Positions 1 through 9,155 of a stretch of DNA of 64,000 nt are shown here, in pieces. The stretch is taken from the NCBI RefSeq assembly GCF_900110495.1, contig NZ_FODX01000001.1:806001-870000 (forward strand). The letters run 5' to 3'. How positions within the stretch are numbered: the stretch's first letter is position 1; each line of letters opens with the position of its first letter. The stretch comes from Nitrosovibrio sp. Nv6 (GTDB lineage Bacteria; Pseudomonadota; Gammaproteobacteria; Burkholderiales; Nitrosomonadaceae). The notes below the pieces were generated by a model. It was not told the origin of the DNA, made no database searches, and saw only the letters and a list, made by a program, of their open reading frames with translations. Position numbers and translations under genes: made by a program.

Positions 1-685
1 CGGGCGATACCCCGGGCTTTTGTGGCGGCACCGGTATGGAGACGCCGGCAAGCTTTGCCTCAGCATGCAGATCGAAAGGCTTGACGCCCTCTATCCGGCC
101 TGACGCGATCAATTTGCCAAACTCGAGACTGGCACGCAGTTCGGACAACTCATGTGTACGGCCATCGCTTTTCAATTGCGCTACAATATCTGTCGACGCA
201 AAAACCGGCGTGCCGCCCTTCTCATGCAATACGCGCAGCGCGCCGATATCCACCTTTTGCACGAGCAACGACAAAGGCAATTCCAGGTTATCGGACGGCG
301 AAGCGGGTTTTGACGAAGGAAGTGAAACGATCTCCACGTCTTCCACTCTCAACACAATTATTTTCAGTTGCCTCGACTTCAAGGCACCAGGTTGCCAACT
401 GAGCTGCACATTTCGAGCAACGACAAGCAGATCATCGCTTTCAAAACGCACGATGTCGGCGTTGACGGATTCGGATAGCCTGCCGTCCAGCCCTTCAAAC
501 ACTATATTGCCTGTGCTCAGTTGCGATACCGTGGACCCAAGCCACCTGAGGCCGGACTTGGTTGTTGCCAGCCAGACGCCAGCGCCGGCCGCGATGATGA
601 TGAGAACAGCAAGCAGCAGCAGAGACCGAAACCACTGGGTATTCCTGTTTGAATTTCTGGTTTGAGGTCCGTTGGTCGAATTCAT
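1..685 (-). CDS. tamB: Translocation and assembly module subunit TamB, N-terminal part (cut by window edge)
   Basis: Reading leftward from the ATG at 683-685, the frame stays open to the window edge, giving 228 residues with no stop. The product starts with a short polar segment, then one hydrophobic helix (about residues 19-39, WFRSLLLAVLIII...) followed by TKSGLRWL, which is the usual start of TamB/AsmA-like inner-membrane-anchored proteins, and then beta-rich sequence. In the known family TamB spans the periplasm and works with the outer-membrane protein TamA in delivering beta-barrel proteins or lipids to the outer membrane. tamA lies immediately upstream (5 nt between its stop and this ATG), which is the standard tamAB order and supports the call. 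The rest of the protein, normally over 1000 residues, lies outside the window. Confidence 0.88.
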   Translation of the reverse strand, partial: MNSTNGPQTRNSNRNTQWFRSLLLLAVLIIIAAGAGVWLATTKSGLRWLGSTVSQLSTGNIVFEGLDGRLSESVNADIVRFESDDLLVVARNVQLSWQPGALKSRQLKIIVLRVEDVEIVSLPSSKPASPSDNLELPLSLLVQKVDIGALRVLHEKGGTPVFASTDIVAQLKSDGRTHELSELRASLEFGKLIASGRIEGVKPFDLHAEAKLAGVSIPVPPQKPGVSP

Positions 686-690
686 CGGTA

Positions 691-2481
691 TCAAAACGCC
701 ACGGCAATCGAAAAATGCAAACGTAATTTGCCGTCGTTGTGTGCCCGAGCAAGATCCAGAGCGAGTGGCCCGACCGGGCTGCGCCACCGGATGCCGCCGC
801 CATATCCAACGTTCAGGTCCAGCCGGCGCAAAGTATCGGCCGCATCGCCGATGTCGGTAAAGACAGCAGCACCCCATTCACGTGTAAACCAGTGATTGTA
901 TTCAATGGTGCCGGTAGCCATTGCACGGCCGCCCACTATGGCCTGGCCTTCACGCACGCCCAAACGCTGAAAAGCGTAACCACGCACAGACTGGATGCCC
1001 CCGGCGCGGAACAGGTATTCCTGGGGGATGCCGAAACGTGATGGAGCGAACGTATAGCCCAACTCGCCACGCATGAACAGCACATGGCGGTCGCCCACGG
1101 GATACCAGAACTGATGCCTTACATAGGTACGAATAAAATCCTGATCAGACAGCAATTGCCGGCTTCCGCCCCCAATACGCAGTTCGGTTACGCTGCCATC
1201 TCGGGGAAATAGCGGATCGTCCACCGAACGGTAGCGCAACTGGCCGTCCAATACGAAAGTCTGATTGACCTGTTGCACGCCGCCTGTTGGGTGCCGGTCT
1301 TCCCGTTGCCAGTTCAGGGCCAGCCGTGTTTCCGCCTTGCCGGAAAGTTGATTACGGCTAACGCCTGCTTTCTCGCGTATGGTTTCCAGTTCCTGTATAA
1401 AAGTTCTCTCGACCCCTGCTCCCAAAGAAAACCACTGGCCCGCCTGGTCAGGCACACTATCGATTGTAGTAGAGAGGGTCTGCCGCTTTTGCTCTATGCG
1501 CAGCCCGCCATTCAGGCGTAAAGCGCGATCCAGAAAGTTATTATTTGTATAGCTGAGTTCGCCTCTCGCGCCGGTATTGGAACTGTAGCCTCCGCCGGCT
1601 GACACACGCTGCGCCTGAGCTTCCGATAAAACCACCTCTACGGGTGCAGCCTGATGGGTTGCTGCGTCAGGCTCGATGTTGACAGCAACTGAACTGAACT
1701 GGGGTAAATTCTGTAATTTGGTCTGGAACGAAAGCAGTTGGTCGCGGCGATAGGGACCGCCTGTCTTGAATGGAACCAGGCCGGTGATCAGCGATGGATC
1801 ATAGCGATTGAGCCCTTTGATCATCAGATCTCCAAAGCGGAAAGCGGGTCCGGAATTCAGAATTACCGACAAGCGCGCCGTGGAAGATGCGGAATCCACC
1901 TCTGCCTTGCTTTCCTCTATCTCCGCCGCGGCATAATCTTCCGCCGCCACACTGGATAACAGTATCGCTTTGGCTTCTTCCCAAGCCGGGGAGCGAAATG
2001 GCTGGCCAACACCCAGAGACCAGGCAGCTTTCAGCTTTTCAGTACGGGCGCGTCGACCGGGTTCTTCAGTTGCCAGATCACCCTTGAATTCGATACTGAC
2101 CTCCGTTACCAATGTGCGGGGCCCGGGGATGACCTGCAAGACCGGGGTTTTATTGGATGGATCGAGATGCAGGTTTATGGCAGGAGTAAAATAACCTTCG
2201 GTAGCGAGAAGCTCGCTTATTTCCCGCTGCGCCCGGCGCATGAAAGTGGCGCGCGCGGTTTCGTCCAGAATCGGTGCGATTGGCGGTTGAAAGTGGTTCT
2301 TCAACAAATCCTGTAAGGGTTCAGGAGCAGAAATAGTGACATGTGACGAACTTTTTTTGGCGCCAAATTGCTGTGCCTCGGCCCTGCCATTCCCTAGCGT
2401 AAAAAGGATGAGCAGCAGGATGAGCGCTGATATCCATATTCGCCCTGGACAGGAAAGAGTGGAATATTCTGCGACAGACAT
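691..2481 (-). CDS. tamA: Outer membrane assembly factor TamA (Omp85 family)
   Basis: 596 residues from the ATG at 2479-2481. I chose this start because it gives a normal signal peptide (hydrophobic stretch ISALILLLILFTLG, cleavage after AEA at residue 36); the frame is open 52 codons further up but that extension looks non-coding, and neither start has a clear ribosome site. After the signal come POTRA-type domains (about 45-270) and then a C-terminal beta-barrel with the Omp85 pattern, including VRGYAFQRLG and a final aromatic residue (AVAF). Known role: TamA is the barrel half of the TamAB translocation and assembly module in the outer membrane. tamB follows after 5 nt, so the two are surely one operon. 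Confidence 0.92.
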   Translation of the reverse strand: MSVAEYSTLSCPGRIWISALILLLILFTLGNGRAEAQQFGAKKSSSHVTISAPEPLQDLLKNHFQPPIAPILDETARATFMRRAQREISELLATEGYFTPAINLHLDPSNKTPVLQVIPGPRTLVTEVSIEFKGDLATEEPGRRARTEKLKAAWSLGVGQPFRSPAWEEAKAILLSSVAAEDYAAAEIEESKAEVDSASSTARLSVILNSGPAFRFGDLMIKGLNRYDPSLITGLVPFKTGGPYRRDQLLSFQTKLQNLPQFSSVAVNIEPDAATHQAAPVEVVLSEAQAQRVSAGGGYSSNTGARGELSYTNNNFLDRALRLNGGLRIEQKRQTLSTTIDSVPDQAGQWFSLGAGVERTFIQELETIREKAGVSRNQLSGKAETRLALNWQREDRHPTGGVQQVNQTFVLDGQLRYRSVDDPLFPRDGSVTELRIGGGSRQLLSDQDFIRTYVRHQFWYPVGDRHVLFMRGELGYTFAPSRFGIPQEYLFRAGGIQSVRGYAFQRLGVREGQAIVGGRAMATGTIEYNHWFTREWGAAVFTDIGDAADTLRRLDLNVGYGGGIRWRSPVGPLALDLARAHNDGKLRLHFSIAVAF

Positions 2482-2915
2482 GGCAAGGGGGATATCACGC
2501 CTTAGAAAAACCGAGCCACAAACGCGTTGAGATGTTCGCTTGTGATTGCAGTCAAATAGAGTTTGGGTATAGCTGCGTGGCAGGTATACGATTGGAATAC
2601 GGGAATTCAGAAGGTGCGTACAGACAATCGACTGCAAAAGGGATAAAGGGATATTGCGGGATCAAATCGAGACGGCATGGCCGGCTGAACCGATAAGGGC
2701 GCTACCGGATAATACCTAGCCAAGCCCGCCGTCGCAACTGTCCAAACGGAAGGGAGGGCTAATTCTTGCCACGCAGGGTTCCCCAAGGGAGTTCCCAGGA
2801 AAGCTGCTTCTGGACTATAAGCCGCTCTTTTTGCCTGGAGGCAACCATGTAGAAAAGCTATCCTGTGCGGTACCAACGGGAAATGGTTGCGCCGCCATTT
2901 AGTCAAGAGAATGTA
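2482..2915. other. Gene-free stretch between tamA and pqiC
   Basis: This 434-nt stretch lies upstream of tamA and downstream of the pqi operon (both read leftward). It should hold the tamA promoter and the end of the pqi transcript. I see no convincing reading frame, no hairpin followed by a T-run and no repeat. The open frame running through 2482-2637 is only the in-frame extension of tamA. Confidence 0.5.
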
Positions 2916-3575
2916 TCAATTAACAGTTTTATATGGCTTGCAGGTCACAGGATGGCCTGTATCCATTTCGATCAAATTCTTTGATACATCCTCCACCGCA
3001 GTCGACACGACACGCTGAATGCCCTTTACCACGCCCGAGATACCACCGTCGACCGGCTCTGAAATCGCTGCATAACAGGCTGCGCTACGTCCGTCGGTCA
3101 AACGCGTTATCGCCCAGCTAAACCTTGCCTTTACCCTCTCGCCAACTAGTGCGTCGAATTGGCTAAGCTCGATGGCAATTCGATAGACAGGCTGATCCGG
3201 TGTATGCGCCCGGCGGGTCTCGCTTATCGCCCCGGTTTGACCGGCAATGCCGGCAGCGAACGCGTCACGCAGCTCGTCATTGAAATGCGATGCCCATCGG
3301 TCCTGTTCAAGAACGAAAAGCTGTGTTTCCTGCCCGGAACCCTGAGAACGCACAACGAGTTGCGGACGGGCAAGCCGCTCCGGCACACTGACTGGCATCA
3401 CTTCGATATAAGCGGGGGTGACCAAGCGTGGCATCCCGTCCTCTACGGAAGGTGGCCTGAATGGCGCTGATAGCGTGTAGAACCGGGTTTCCGGGATTGA
3501 CGCACAGCCAGCAGCCCATAGGGCTGCCATTGATGCTGTCATTATGGCGACCATAATGGGTGACAGGCGTGTCAT
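2916..3575 (-). CDS. pqiC: PqiC-type outer membrane lipoprotein (ABC-transport auxiliary)
   Basis: 219 residues with a lipoprotein signal: hydrophobic N-terminus ending in WAAGC, with the acylated cysteine at residue 24. The mature protein begins with ETRFYTLS, typical of the YmbA/PqiC family. In the known system PqiC forms a ring at the outer membrane that docks on the PqiB needle, so that lipids can pass between the membranes. Its start overlaps the end of pqiB by 4 nt (ATGA), showing translational coupling. It is the last gene of the pqi operon here. Confidence 0.85.
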   Translation of the reverse strand: MTRLSPIMVAIMTASMAALWAAGCASIPETRFYTLSAPFRPPSVEDGMPRLVTPAYIEVMPVSVPERLARPQLVVRSQGSGQETQLFVLEQDRWASHFNDELRDAFAAGIAGQTGAISETRRAHTPDQPVYRIAIELSQFDALVGERVKARFSWAITRLTDGRSAACYAAISEPVDGGISGVVKGIQRVVSTAVEDVSKNLIEMDTGHPVTCKPYKTVN

Positions 3576-5251
3576 TGGTTATCTCCCCGCTTACCCCGAA
3601 TCACGGCTTCAGGATGACGCTCGAAATAGTCGGTCAAAATTCTAAGTGAAGCAGCTGCGCGCGCCAGTTCCTGTAACGTCTGACGCAAATCCTGCTGAAG
3701 CGGCGCATCTTCGGACAGCGTACGCTCCGCCGCGTTCAGGGTCTTACGTACATCCTGCATCGCCACGGTAATTTCAGGCGCAACATCATTATTCAATTTC
3801 TCCGCCAGCTGTCCGGCGCTGTCCAGTGTCTCCTTGAGCACTTTCAACGATTGCTGCAACTCGTCGCCAATCTGGTCGAAGGGCACCTTGCTTAACTTGA
3901 GCGCTATCTCTGAAACCTGCGTTTGAATTTCGTCAGTGCTGCTGGGAATCGTCGGCAATTGCAATAATGAGCTGGGCGTATCCAAACCGGCCATATTTTC
4001 GGTGCTGCCTTTTTTTGCCGGAACGGCCTTCGGAAAAAAATCGAGGGCAATATACACCTGCCCGGTAATGAGGTTGCCGATTCGTAATTGGGCGCCCAAG
4101 CCCCGATTGATCATCAACTGCAAACGGTGTTGCGGCGTCAATTTTGACTGTCTTTGATATTCGACGAATTTCCGACCCAGACGTTCCGGATAAACTTCGA
4201 CCAGTACCGGCATAATGAATTCCTGCTGCTTTGGATCATATTCAATGCCGATCGATTTAACCTGTCCCAATACCAGTCCGCGGAAGCTTACTTCGGCGCC
4301 CGGCGCCAGACCACGTACGGACTGCTTGAAGTTCAGCAATACCACCTGTGCCGGGCCATCCTGTTCCCTTAGCGCTTCAGCCTGGTTTTCCGCCAGAACA
4401 AACGCAGTATTTTCTTTGGCGGGAGTGCCGGGATTGTCTTCCGGCGCCTGAAACGAGAGACCGCCGAGCACAACAGTGGCCAGCGCTTGCGTATTTAGCG
4501 TAAAGCCACTGGCGCTTACCTGCATGTTGAAACCACTGGCATGCCAGAAGCGCGTATTAATCCCGACAAATTTGTCATAGGGAGCATTAATAAAAATACG
4601 TACGGTAATACCTTTGCCATCGTCATCCAGGTCGTACGCGGCCACCTGCCCCACTTTGATGCGGCGGTAATATACAGGCGAGCCGATGTCCAGCGAACCA
4701 ATATCGGTGGCATGTAAAACATATTGTTTGCCCGAGGCGTCGCGCGTAACGATCGGCGGCACTTCCAGGCCGGTGAAGTGGTCTGCTTTCTCTTTTGCAA
4801 CACCGGCGTCGGCTCCAATATAAGGCCCGAACAGCAACGTGCTAAGTCCAGATACGCCAGAGCCGGCGACCCTTGGGCGCACCACCCAGAACCGGCTGTC
4901 CGCCGCGGTAAAGCTTTTGGCTTCTTTCTTCAATAGTACGGTAACCAGCACCAGGGCGTGATCTTCGCTCAAGGTGATGGACTGCACAGTACCGATTTCC
5001 ACCTCTTTATACTTGACCTTTGTCTTGCCCGCCTCCAATCCTTCGGCAGAATGAAATGTAATCGTGATTTCGGGGCCACGCTGGGCCCATGTCTGGACCG
5101 CCAGCGAAATGCCGATAACGGCCGCGACTATGGGAATCAGCCAGATTAACGAGGGAATCCAGTCCCGCTGGCGCTCCTTCACTGGCGCAGGTATCGCTTC
5201 CGCCAGATCGTCCGCCACGTCATTAGTTATTCCTGTTTTTTCTTCACTCAT
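3572..5251 (-). CDS. pqiB: PqiB, intermembrane lipid transport MCE protein
   Basis: 559 residues, close to the usual PqiB length of about 545. A single transmembrane helix at about 31-51 is followed by repeated MCE (MlaD) domains; the motifs GLEAGKTKVKYKEVEIG, DIGSPVYYRRIKVGQV and GLAPGAEVSFRGLVLGQV mark three MCE units. The C-terminal 120 residues are helical and heptad-rich (EIALKLSKVPFDQIG..., LQQDLRQTLQELARAA), matching the long coiled tube of this family. Known role: PqiB stacks MCE rings into a tunnel across the periplasm, anchored in the inner membrane beside PqiA. The gene overlaps both neighbours by 4 nt. Confidence 0.92.
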   Translation of the reverse strand: MSEEKTGITNDVADDLAEAIPAPVKERQRDWIPSLIWLIPIVAAVIGISLAVQTWAQRGPEITITFHSAEGLEAGKTKVKYKEVEIGTVQSITLSEDHALVLVTVLLKKEAKSFTAADSRFWVVRPRVAGSGVSGLSTLLFGPYIGADAGVAKEKADHFTGLEVPPIVTRDASGKQYVLHATDIGSLDIGSPVYYRRIKVGQVAAYDLDDDGKGITVRIFINAPYDKFVGINTRFWHASGFNMQVSASGFTLNTQALATVVLGGLSFQAPEDNPGTPAKENTAFVLAENQAEALREQDGPAQVVLLNFKQSVRGLAPGAEVSFRGLVLGQVKSIGIEYDPKQQEFIMPVLVEVYPERLGRKFVEYQRQSKLTPQHRLQLMINRGLGAQLRIGNLITGQVYIALDFFPKAVPAKKGSTENMAGLDTPSSLLQLPTIPSSTDEIQTQVSEIALKLSKVPFDQIGDELQQSLKVLKETLDSAGQLAEKLNNDVAPEITVAMQDVRKTLNAAERTLSEDAPLQQDLRQTLQELARAAASLRILTDYFERHPEAVIRGKRGDNQ

Positions 5252-5949
5252 GCGCGTTTCCGCGATTCCTTTTCATTAGCGTCCCAGGTCAAACGGGGAT
5301 CAAAACTGAGCGACGCAAGCATGGTCAGCACCACCACCGCGGCGAAAGCGGCTATACCCGCGCCAGCGTAGACCGTGGCGAAACCTTTGATCTGTACGAG
5401 GCCGGCCAGGAGCGTTACGACAAAAACATCGAGCATGGACCAACGGCCTGTCACTTCAACAAGGCGATAAAGTTTTGCTCGTTGCAAAAGACGCCAGTTA
5501 CTGCCCCGCTGTGCCGTTATTAATAGCAGAATCAGGGCTGCCAGTTTGAACAGAGGCACCAGAAAGCTCGCAATAAAAACGATGAGCGCCAATATCCATG
5601 AACCGGAAACCCAGAAATAAATGATGCCGCTCATGATGGTGTCCGGCTGTTCCCCCAATAGAGAGGCGGTAGTCATGACAGGCAATGTATTCGCGGGAAC
5701 ATACATTATGCAGGCCGCAATCAGAAATGCCCACGTTCGGTTCACGCTATCCGGCTTGCGCACATGCAGCCTTGCACCGCAACGCCCGCAGCGATCATGA
5801 TCCTTCACTTCTTTCCACAGGGTGGCGCAGTGATGACACGATAACATGCCCAGCCTGGCTGCAGTCTTGACGGGCAGCCCTTTCCCGGCTGATTCGCCCT
5901 TCAAGGTTTGTTTGGCTGGCGCTGTGTTCAGCGTGTTGTTAGCTGACAT
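5248..5949 (-). CDS. pqiA: PqiA-like membrane protein, second half-protein
   Basis: 233 residues from the ATG at 5947-5949, which has a good ribosome site (GGAGAG) 6 nt upstream; a longer frame exists but lacks one. Two CxxC pairs (Cys38/41 and Cys54/57, in CHHC and CGRC) form a rubredoxin-like zinc ribbon, followed by four predicted membrane helices. It matches one half of the two-unit E. coli PqiA. The start overlaps the end of the preceding PqiA-like gene by 11 nt and the stop overlaps pqiB by 4 nt. Known role of the family: inner-membrane partner of PqiB in lipid transport. Confidence 0.85.
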   Translation of the reverse strand: MSANNTLNTAPAKQTLKGESAGKGLPVKTAARLGMLSCHHCATLWKEVKDHDRCGRCGARLHVRKPDSVNRTWAFLIAACIMYVPANTLPVMTTASLLGEQPDTIMSGIIYFWVSGSWILALIVFIASFLVPLFKLAALILLLITAQRGSNWRLLQRAKLYRLVEVTGRWSMLDVFVVTLLAGLVQIKGFATVYAGAGIAAFAAVVVLTMLASLSFDPRLTWDANEKESRKRA

Positions 5950-6568
5950 GGCTTCTCTCCGCTTTTTTCGACAAAGCCATCTTCCAGATATAGCGGGGAT
6001 TAAAGGAAGACACGGCTGCAAGAAGGATTGTGAGGGCGCCAAAAGCCCATAGCGCAGCGCCAGGCAATACGGTTGCCATATTGGTCAGTTTGACGAGTGC
6101 AACGATGGTGCCGAGCAGAAACACTTCCACCATGACCCAGGGCTGCAAGGTTTGAATCAAGCGCACCAGTAAATTGAAAGCCGGGTGATATCCGGATCGT
6201 GTGACTGAGACAAGCAAATAAATCAGAACCAGAAGTTGTATCAATGGAAACAGAATAGTCGTGGCAAGCACCAGGGACGCGACGAAAGGCATGCCCGCGG
6301 TGTTCAAGGACAAAACAGCGCCTATGAGCGTCGTTCGGCTCACAATACCCTGAAGCTCCATTTCAACAATGGGAAAGGTATTGGCAATGATGTATATAAA
6401 GAAACTGGCAATCGCCAGTGGCAAAACACGTCTGCCATAGGCGCTCATATCGCGCTCCAGTTCGGCGCCGCAACGACTGCACATCGCAACTTCATTGCCA
6501 CCTGGCGCTGGCCTGCTGTGAATTGCATCGCATTCTTCACAGGCGATCAAGTCGGGTATTTCCTGCAT
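5939..6568 (-). CDS. pqiA: PqiA-like membrane protein, first half-protein
   Basis: 209 residues; first gene of the four-gene pqi operon. It has its own zinc ribbon (Cys10/13 and Cys30/33) and four hydrophobic helices, that is, one PqiA repeat unit. E. coli PqiA is a single chain of about 417 residues with two such units; here the two are separate proteins with an 11-nt gene overlap, so they probably act as a heterodimer. A good ribosome site (AAGGA) precedes the ATG at 6566-6568. The operon is divergent from ftsH. Confidence 0.85.
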   Translation of the reverse strand: MQEIPDLIACEECDAIHSRPAPGGNEVAMCSRCGAELERDMSAYGRRVLPLAIASFFIYIIANTFPIVEMELQGIVSRTTLIGAVLSLNTAGMPFVASLVLATTILFPLIQLLVLIYLLVSVTRSGYHPAFNLLVRLIQTLQPWVMVEVFLLGTIVALVKLTNMATVLPGAALWAFGALTILLAAVSSFNPRYIWKMALSKKAERSHVS

Positions 6569-6732
6569 TTAAATCCTTGGGTTGATTTTCCGAATTCTCG
6601 CACGATTGGAGTATGTCCAGGTCCCGCCTATAATATCGTTTAAATTCATGGCGCGCCGCAGAGAAACGAGCTCTGCTTCATGACTGGAATTCTCACGTCT
6701 TTGTATGACGCAATTTCGGCCCCATCGGTCGC

Positions 6733-6760
6733 TTGCCTGTTTGTTCCCATGTGCTACGCT
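6733..6760 (+). promoter_or_regulatory. Possible sigma-70 promoter for the ftsH-like gene
   Basis: TTGCCT (6733-6738) and TACGCT (6755-6760) are separated by 16 nt and lie about 60 nt before the ftsH start. The match is moderate at both boxes. No experimental or comparative support is visible here. Confidence 0.3.
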
Positions 6761-6818
6761 GAAACAAATAGCTCGCCGAACTGTCCCTCTATGAGGGAAC
6801 ACAGCAAGGAAGAATTCA

Positions 6819-8654
6819 ATGGACAAGAAAACGCAAATCAACTTCTGGTACATCATCATCGCGGTATTCGGCATTTTGCTGATACAGAATCTGTACTCAC
6901 AATATACGAAGGTTGAGCCTATACCCTACAGCCGCTTTCACACGTTGCTGGATCAGGACAAGATAGCGGAGATCGCGATAACCGAAAATCATATCTACGG
7001 CACGCTCAAGGAAGAAGGCTCGGATGGGTTCAAGGATTTCGTTACTACGCGGGTCGAACCCGAGTTGGCCGATAAATTGGATGAGCACAGCGTTACCTAT
7101 ACCGGGGTGATCCAAAGTACCTGGATCCGCGACCTGCTGTCGTGGATAGTCCCCATGGCAATCTTTTTCGGGATATGGTTGTTTATCATTCGGCGCATGA
7201 ATCCAGGCGGCATTGGCGGTGGACTGATGTCGATCGGCAAAAGCCGCGCCAAGGTGTTCGTGGAGAAAGAAACCAAAGTTACTTTCGCGGATGTGGCGGG
7301 CGTCGATGAAGCGAAGGAAGAGCTGGTGGAAATCATCAACTTCCTTAAGGATCCCACGGGATATAGCCGTCTTGGCGGGCGCGTACCCAAGGGAATTCTG
7401 CTCGTGGGCCCCCCCGGCACCGGCAAAACCCTGTTGGCGCGTGCCGTTGCGGGGGAGGCACATGTTCCTTTTTTTTCAATCTCCGGTTCGGAATTCGTCG
7501 AGATGTTTGTCGGCGTCGGCGCAGCCAGGGTGCGCGATCTGTTCGAGCAGGCGCGTCAAATGGCCCCGGCAATCATATTTATCGATGAACTGGATTCGCT
7601 TGGACGAGCCCGCGGTGCATACGGAATGGGTGGCCACGACGAGAAGGAGCAAACGCTGAATCAGCTATTGGCTGAATTGGACGGTTTCGATCCAAAAGGC
7701 GGCGTGGTGCTGCTAGCCGCAACCAACCGGCCTGAAGTCCTCGACCCGGCGTTGCTGCGCGCTGGCCGATTCGACCGCCAGGTATTGGTGGATCGGCCCG
7801 ATAAATTGGGCCGCGAACAGATTCTGGCGGTGCATCTGAAAAAAGTGAAGCTCGATATCGATGTGAAGCCGGAGCAGATCGCGGCATTGACACCTGGCTT
7901 CACGGGTGCGGATCTGGCGAATCTCGTCAATGAAGCGGCGCTGCTTGCCACGAGACGTAACGGTACGACGGTAACGATGGGCGACTTCAATAACGCAATC
8001 GAGCGCATCGTCGCCGGCCTCGAGAAACGCAATCGCCTGCTTAATCCGGACGAGCGCCGTGTGGTGGCATTTCACGAATTAGGACATGCAATGGTAGGAC
8101 TGGCGTTGCCCGGCACCGACGAGGTGCACAAGATTTCAATCATTCCCCGCGGGATCGGCGCCCTCGGCTATACGATTCAACGTCCGACCGAGGACCGTTT
8201 TTTGATGACGCGCGCGGAACTGGAAAATAAAATGGCAATGCTGCTGGGCGGACGGGCGGCAGAGCATGTGGTGTTCGGCGAAGTATCGACGGGCGCGACG
8301 GACGATCTTGCCAAGGCTACTGATCTTGCCCGTGCCATGGTACTGCGCTACGGAATGAGCGACGCCTTGGGCAACGTCGCCTATGACCGGGAGCGGTCCG
8401 CCTTTCTCCAGCCTGGCGTACCCATGCCACAGAGCCGGGATTACAGCGAGGCAACCGCAAACGCCATCGATAACGCGGTACGCGCACTCGTCGACAATGC
8501 GCTGGAGCGTGCAGTTGGCATCCTGAAAATGAACCGGGCACTGCTTGATCGGACCGCGGCAATATTGCTCGAGGCCGAGACCCTGAACGAGCCGGAGATA
8601 GAAGCACTGAAGCGCGAGATCATTACCGGCTCAAAGGTTCCGGCGATGGCATGA
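6819..8654 (+). CDS. ftsH: FtsH-family ATP-dependent zinc metalloprotease
   Basis: 611 residues; ribosome site AAGGAAG before the ATG. Order of parts: membrane helix (about 7-27), small periplasmic domain, second helix (about 108-128), AAA+ ATPase with Walker A GPPGTGKT at 197-204 and Walker [12 protein letters not shown], second region of homology GRFDRQ, then an M41 peptidase with the zinc motif HELGH at 419-423 and the third ligand in TDDL (Asp495). All catalytic residues are present. Known role: degrades membrane and short-lived cytosolic proteins. It is shorter than E. coli FtsH (644) and is not beside rlmE or folP, the usual neighbours of the housekeeping copy, so it may be a second FtsH paralogue in this genome; that is an inference from context. 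Confidence 0.93.
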   Translation: MDKKTQINFWYIIIAVFGILLIQNLYSQYTKVEPIPYSRFHTLLDQDKIAEIAITENHIYGTLKEEGSDGFKDFVTTRVEPELADKLDEHSVTYTGVIQSTWIRDLLSWIVPMAIFFGIWLFIIRRMNPGGIGGGLMSIGKSRAKVFVEKETKVTFADVAGVDEAKEELVEIINFLKDPTGYSRLGGRVPKGILLVGPPGTGKTLLARAVAGEAHVPFFSISGSEFVEMFVGVGAARVRDLFEQARQMAPAIIFIDELDSLGRARGAYGMGGHDEKEQTLNQLLAELDGFDPKGGVVLLAATNRPEVLDPALLRAGRFDRQVLVDRPDKLGREQILAVHLKKVKLDIDVKPEQIAALTPGFTGADLANLVNEAALLATRRNGTTVTMGDFNNAIERIVAGLEKRNRLLNPDERRVVAFHELGHAMVGLALPGTDEVHKISIIPRGIGALGYTIQRPTEDRFLMTRAELENKMAMLLGGRAAEHVVFGEVSTGATDDLAKATDLARAMVLRYGMSDALGNVAYDRERSAFLQPGVPMPQSRDYSEATANAIDNAVRALVDNALERAVGILKMNRALLDRTAAILLEAETLNEPEIEALKREIITGSKVPAMA

Positions 8655-8682
8655 CGTTTGAAAGAGCTTGAAAAGTGTGGGA

Positions 8683-8716
8683 AGCCGGACGAAGATTCGG
8701 CTCGCGCCTGTTTTTT
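8683..8716 (+). terminator. Possible intrinsic terminator after ftsH
   Basis: AGCCGGA (8683-8689) pairs with TTCGGCT (8696-8702), including one G-T pair, around a 6-nt loop. A run of six T follows, but only after 8 nt, so the structure is weaker than a classical terminator. Confidence 0.35.
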
Positions 8717-9155
8717 ATTTGCATAAAAAAATTTCTATATCGACTCTGATTCCTGTATACTCCGCGCTTCGATAAAATTCCCTTATATCTTGTAGGGCTT
8801 TTTTCGGTTCATCGTTCCTGACCTCTCTTCGATTTTCAAGTCTCCAACGGAAATTGTGCGGCACCGTGGTTAGCGGCGATGTTTTATATGTGCGCCAGCG
8901 GTACTTTGCCCATTCGTTTCCGGGAGTCATATCCTGCTTGCGCGCGTTAGGGCGTATCTATAATTCAATAGTTCCAGGCAGACAGGCAGATGCGAATTGG
9001 GGGCAATACCCTTCAACGCGAATTTTGCGAAGCAATTTTGAGGCGCTGCATCGTAATTCTATGCAGGGGCAAAATTCTTTTGAGCAATGCCATAAAGCCA
9101 CGGAATCCGGATTTATGGATGCACCATATTTTTTCATTTAATAGGAAAAAACAAC
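8717..9155 (+). other. Long leader region upstream of the rhlE-type helicase gene
   Basis: About 440 nt without a recognisable gene. It starts AT-rich, with a TATACT at 8756-8761 that could be a -10 box (the -35 is unclear). If that is the start region, the helicase mRNA has an untranslated leader of nearly 390 nt. Long leaders are known for cold-inducible DEAD-box genes such as E. coli deaD, but I cannot show a conserved structure here. A 95-codon frame at 8854-9141 has no ribosome site or family likeness and I do not call it. Confidence 0.4.

Noticed and set aside
8854..9141. 95-codon plus frame upstream of the helicase gene
   Set aside because: No ribosome site, no family likeness; more likely part of the leader.
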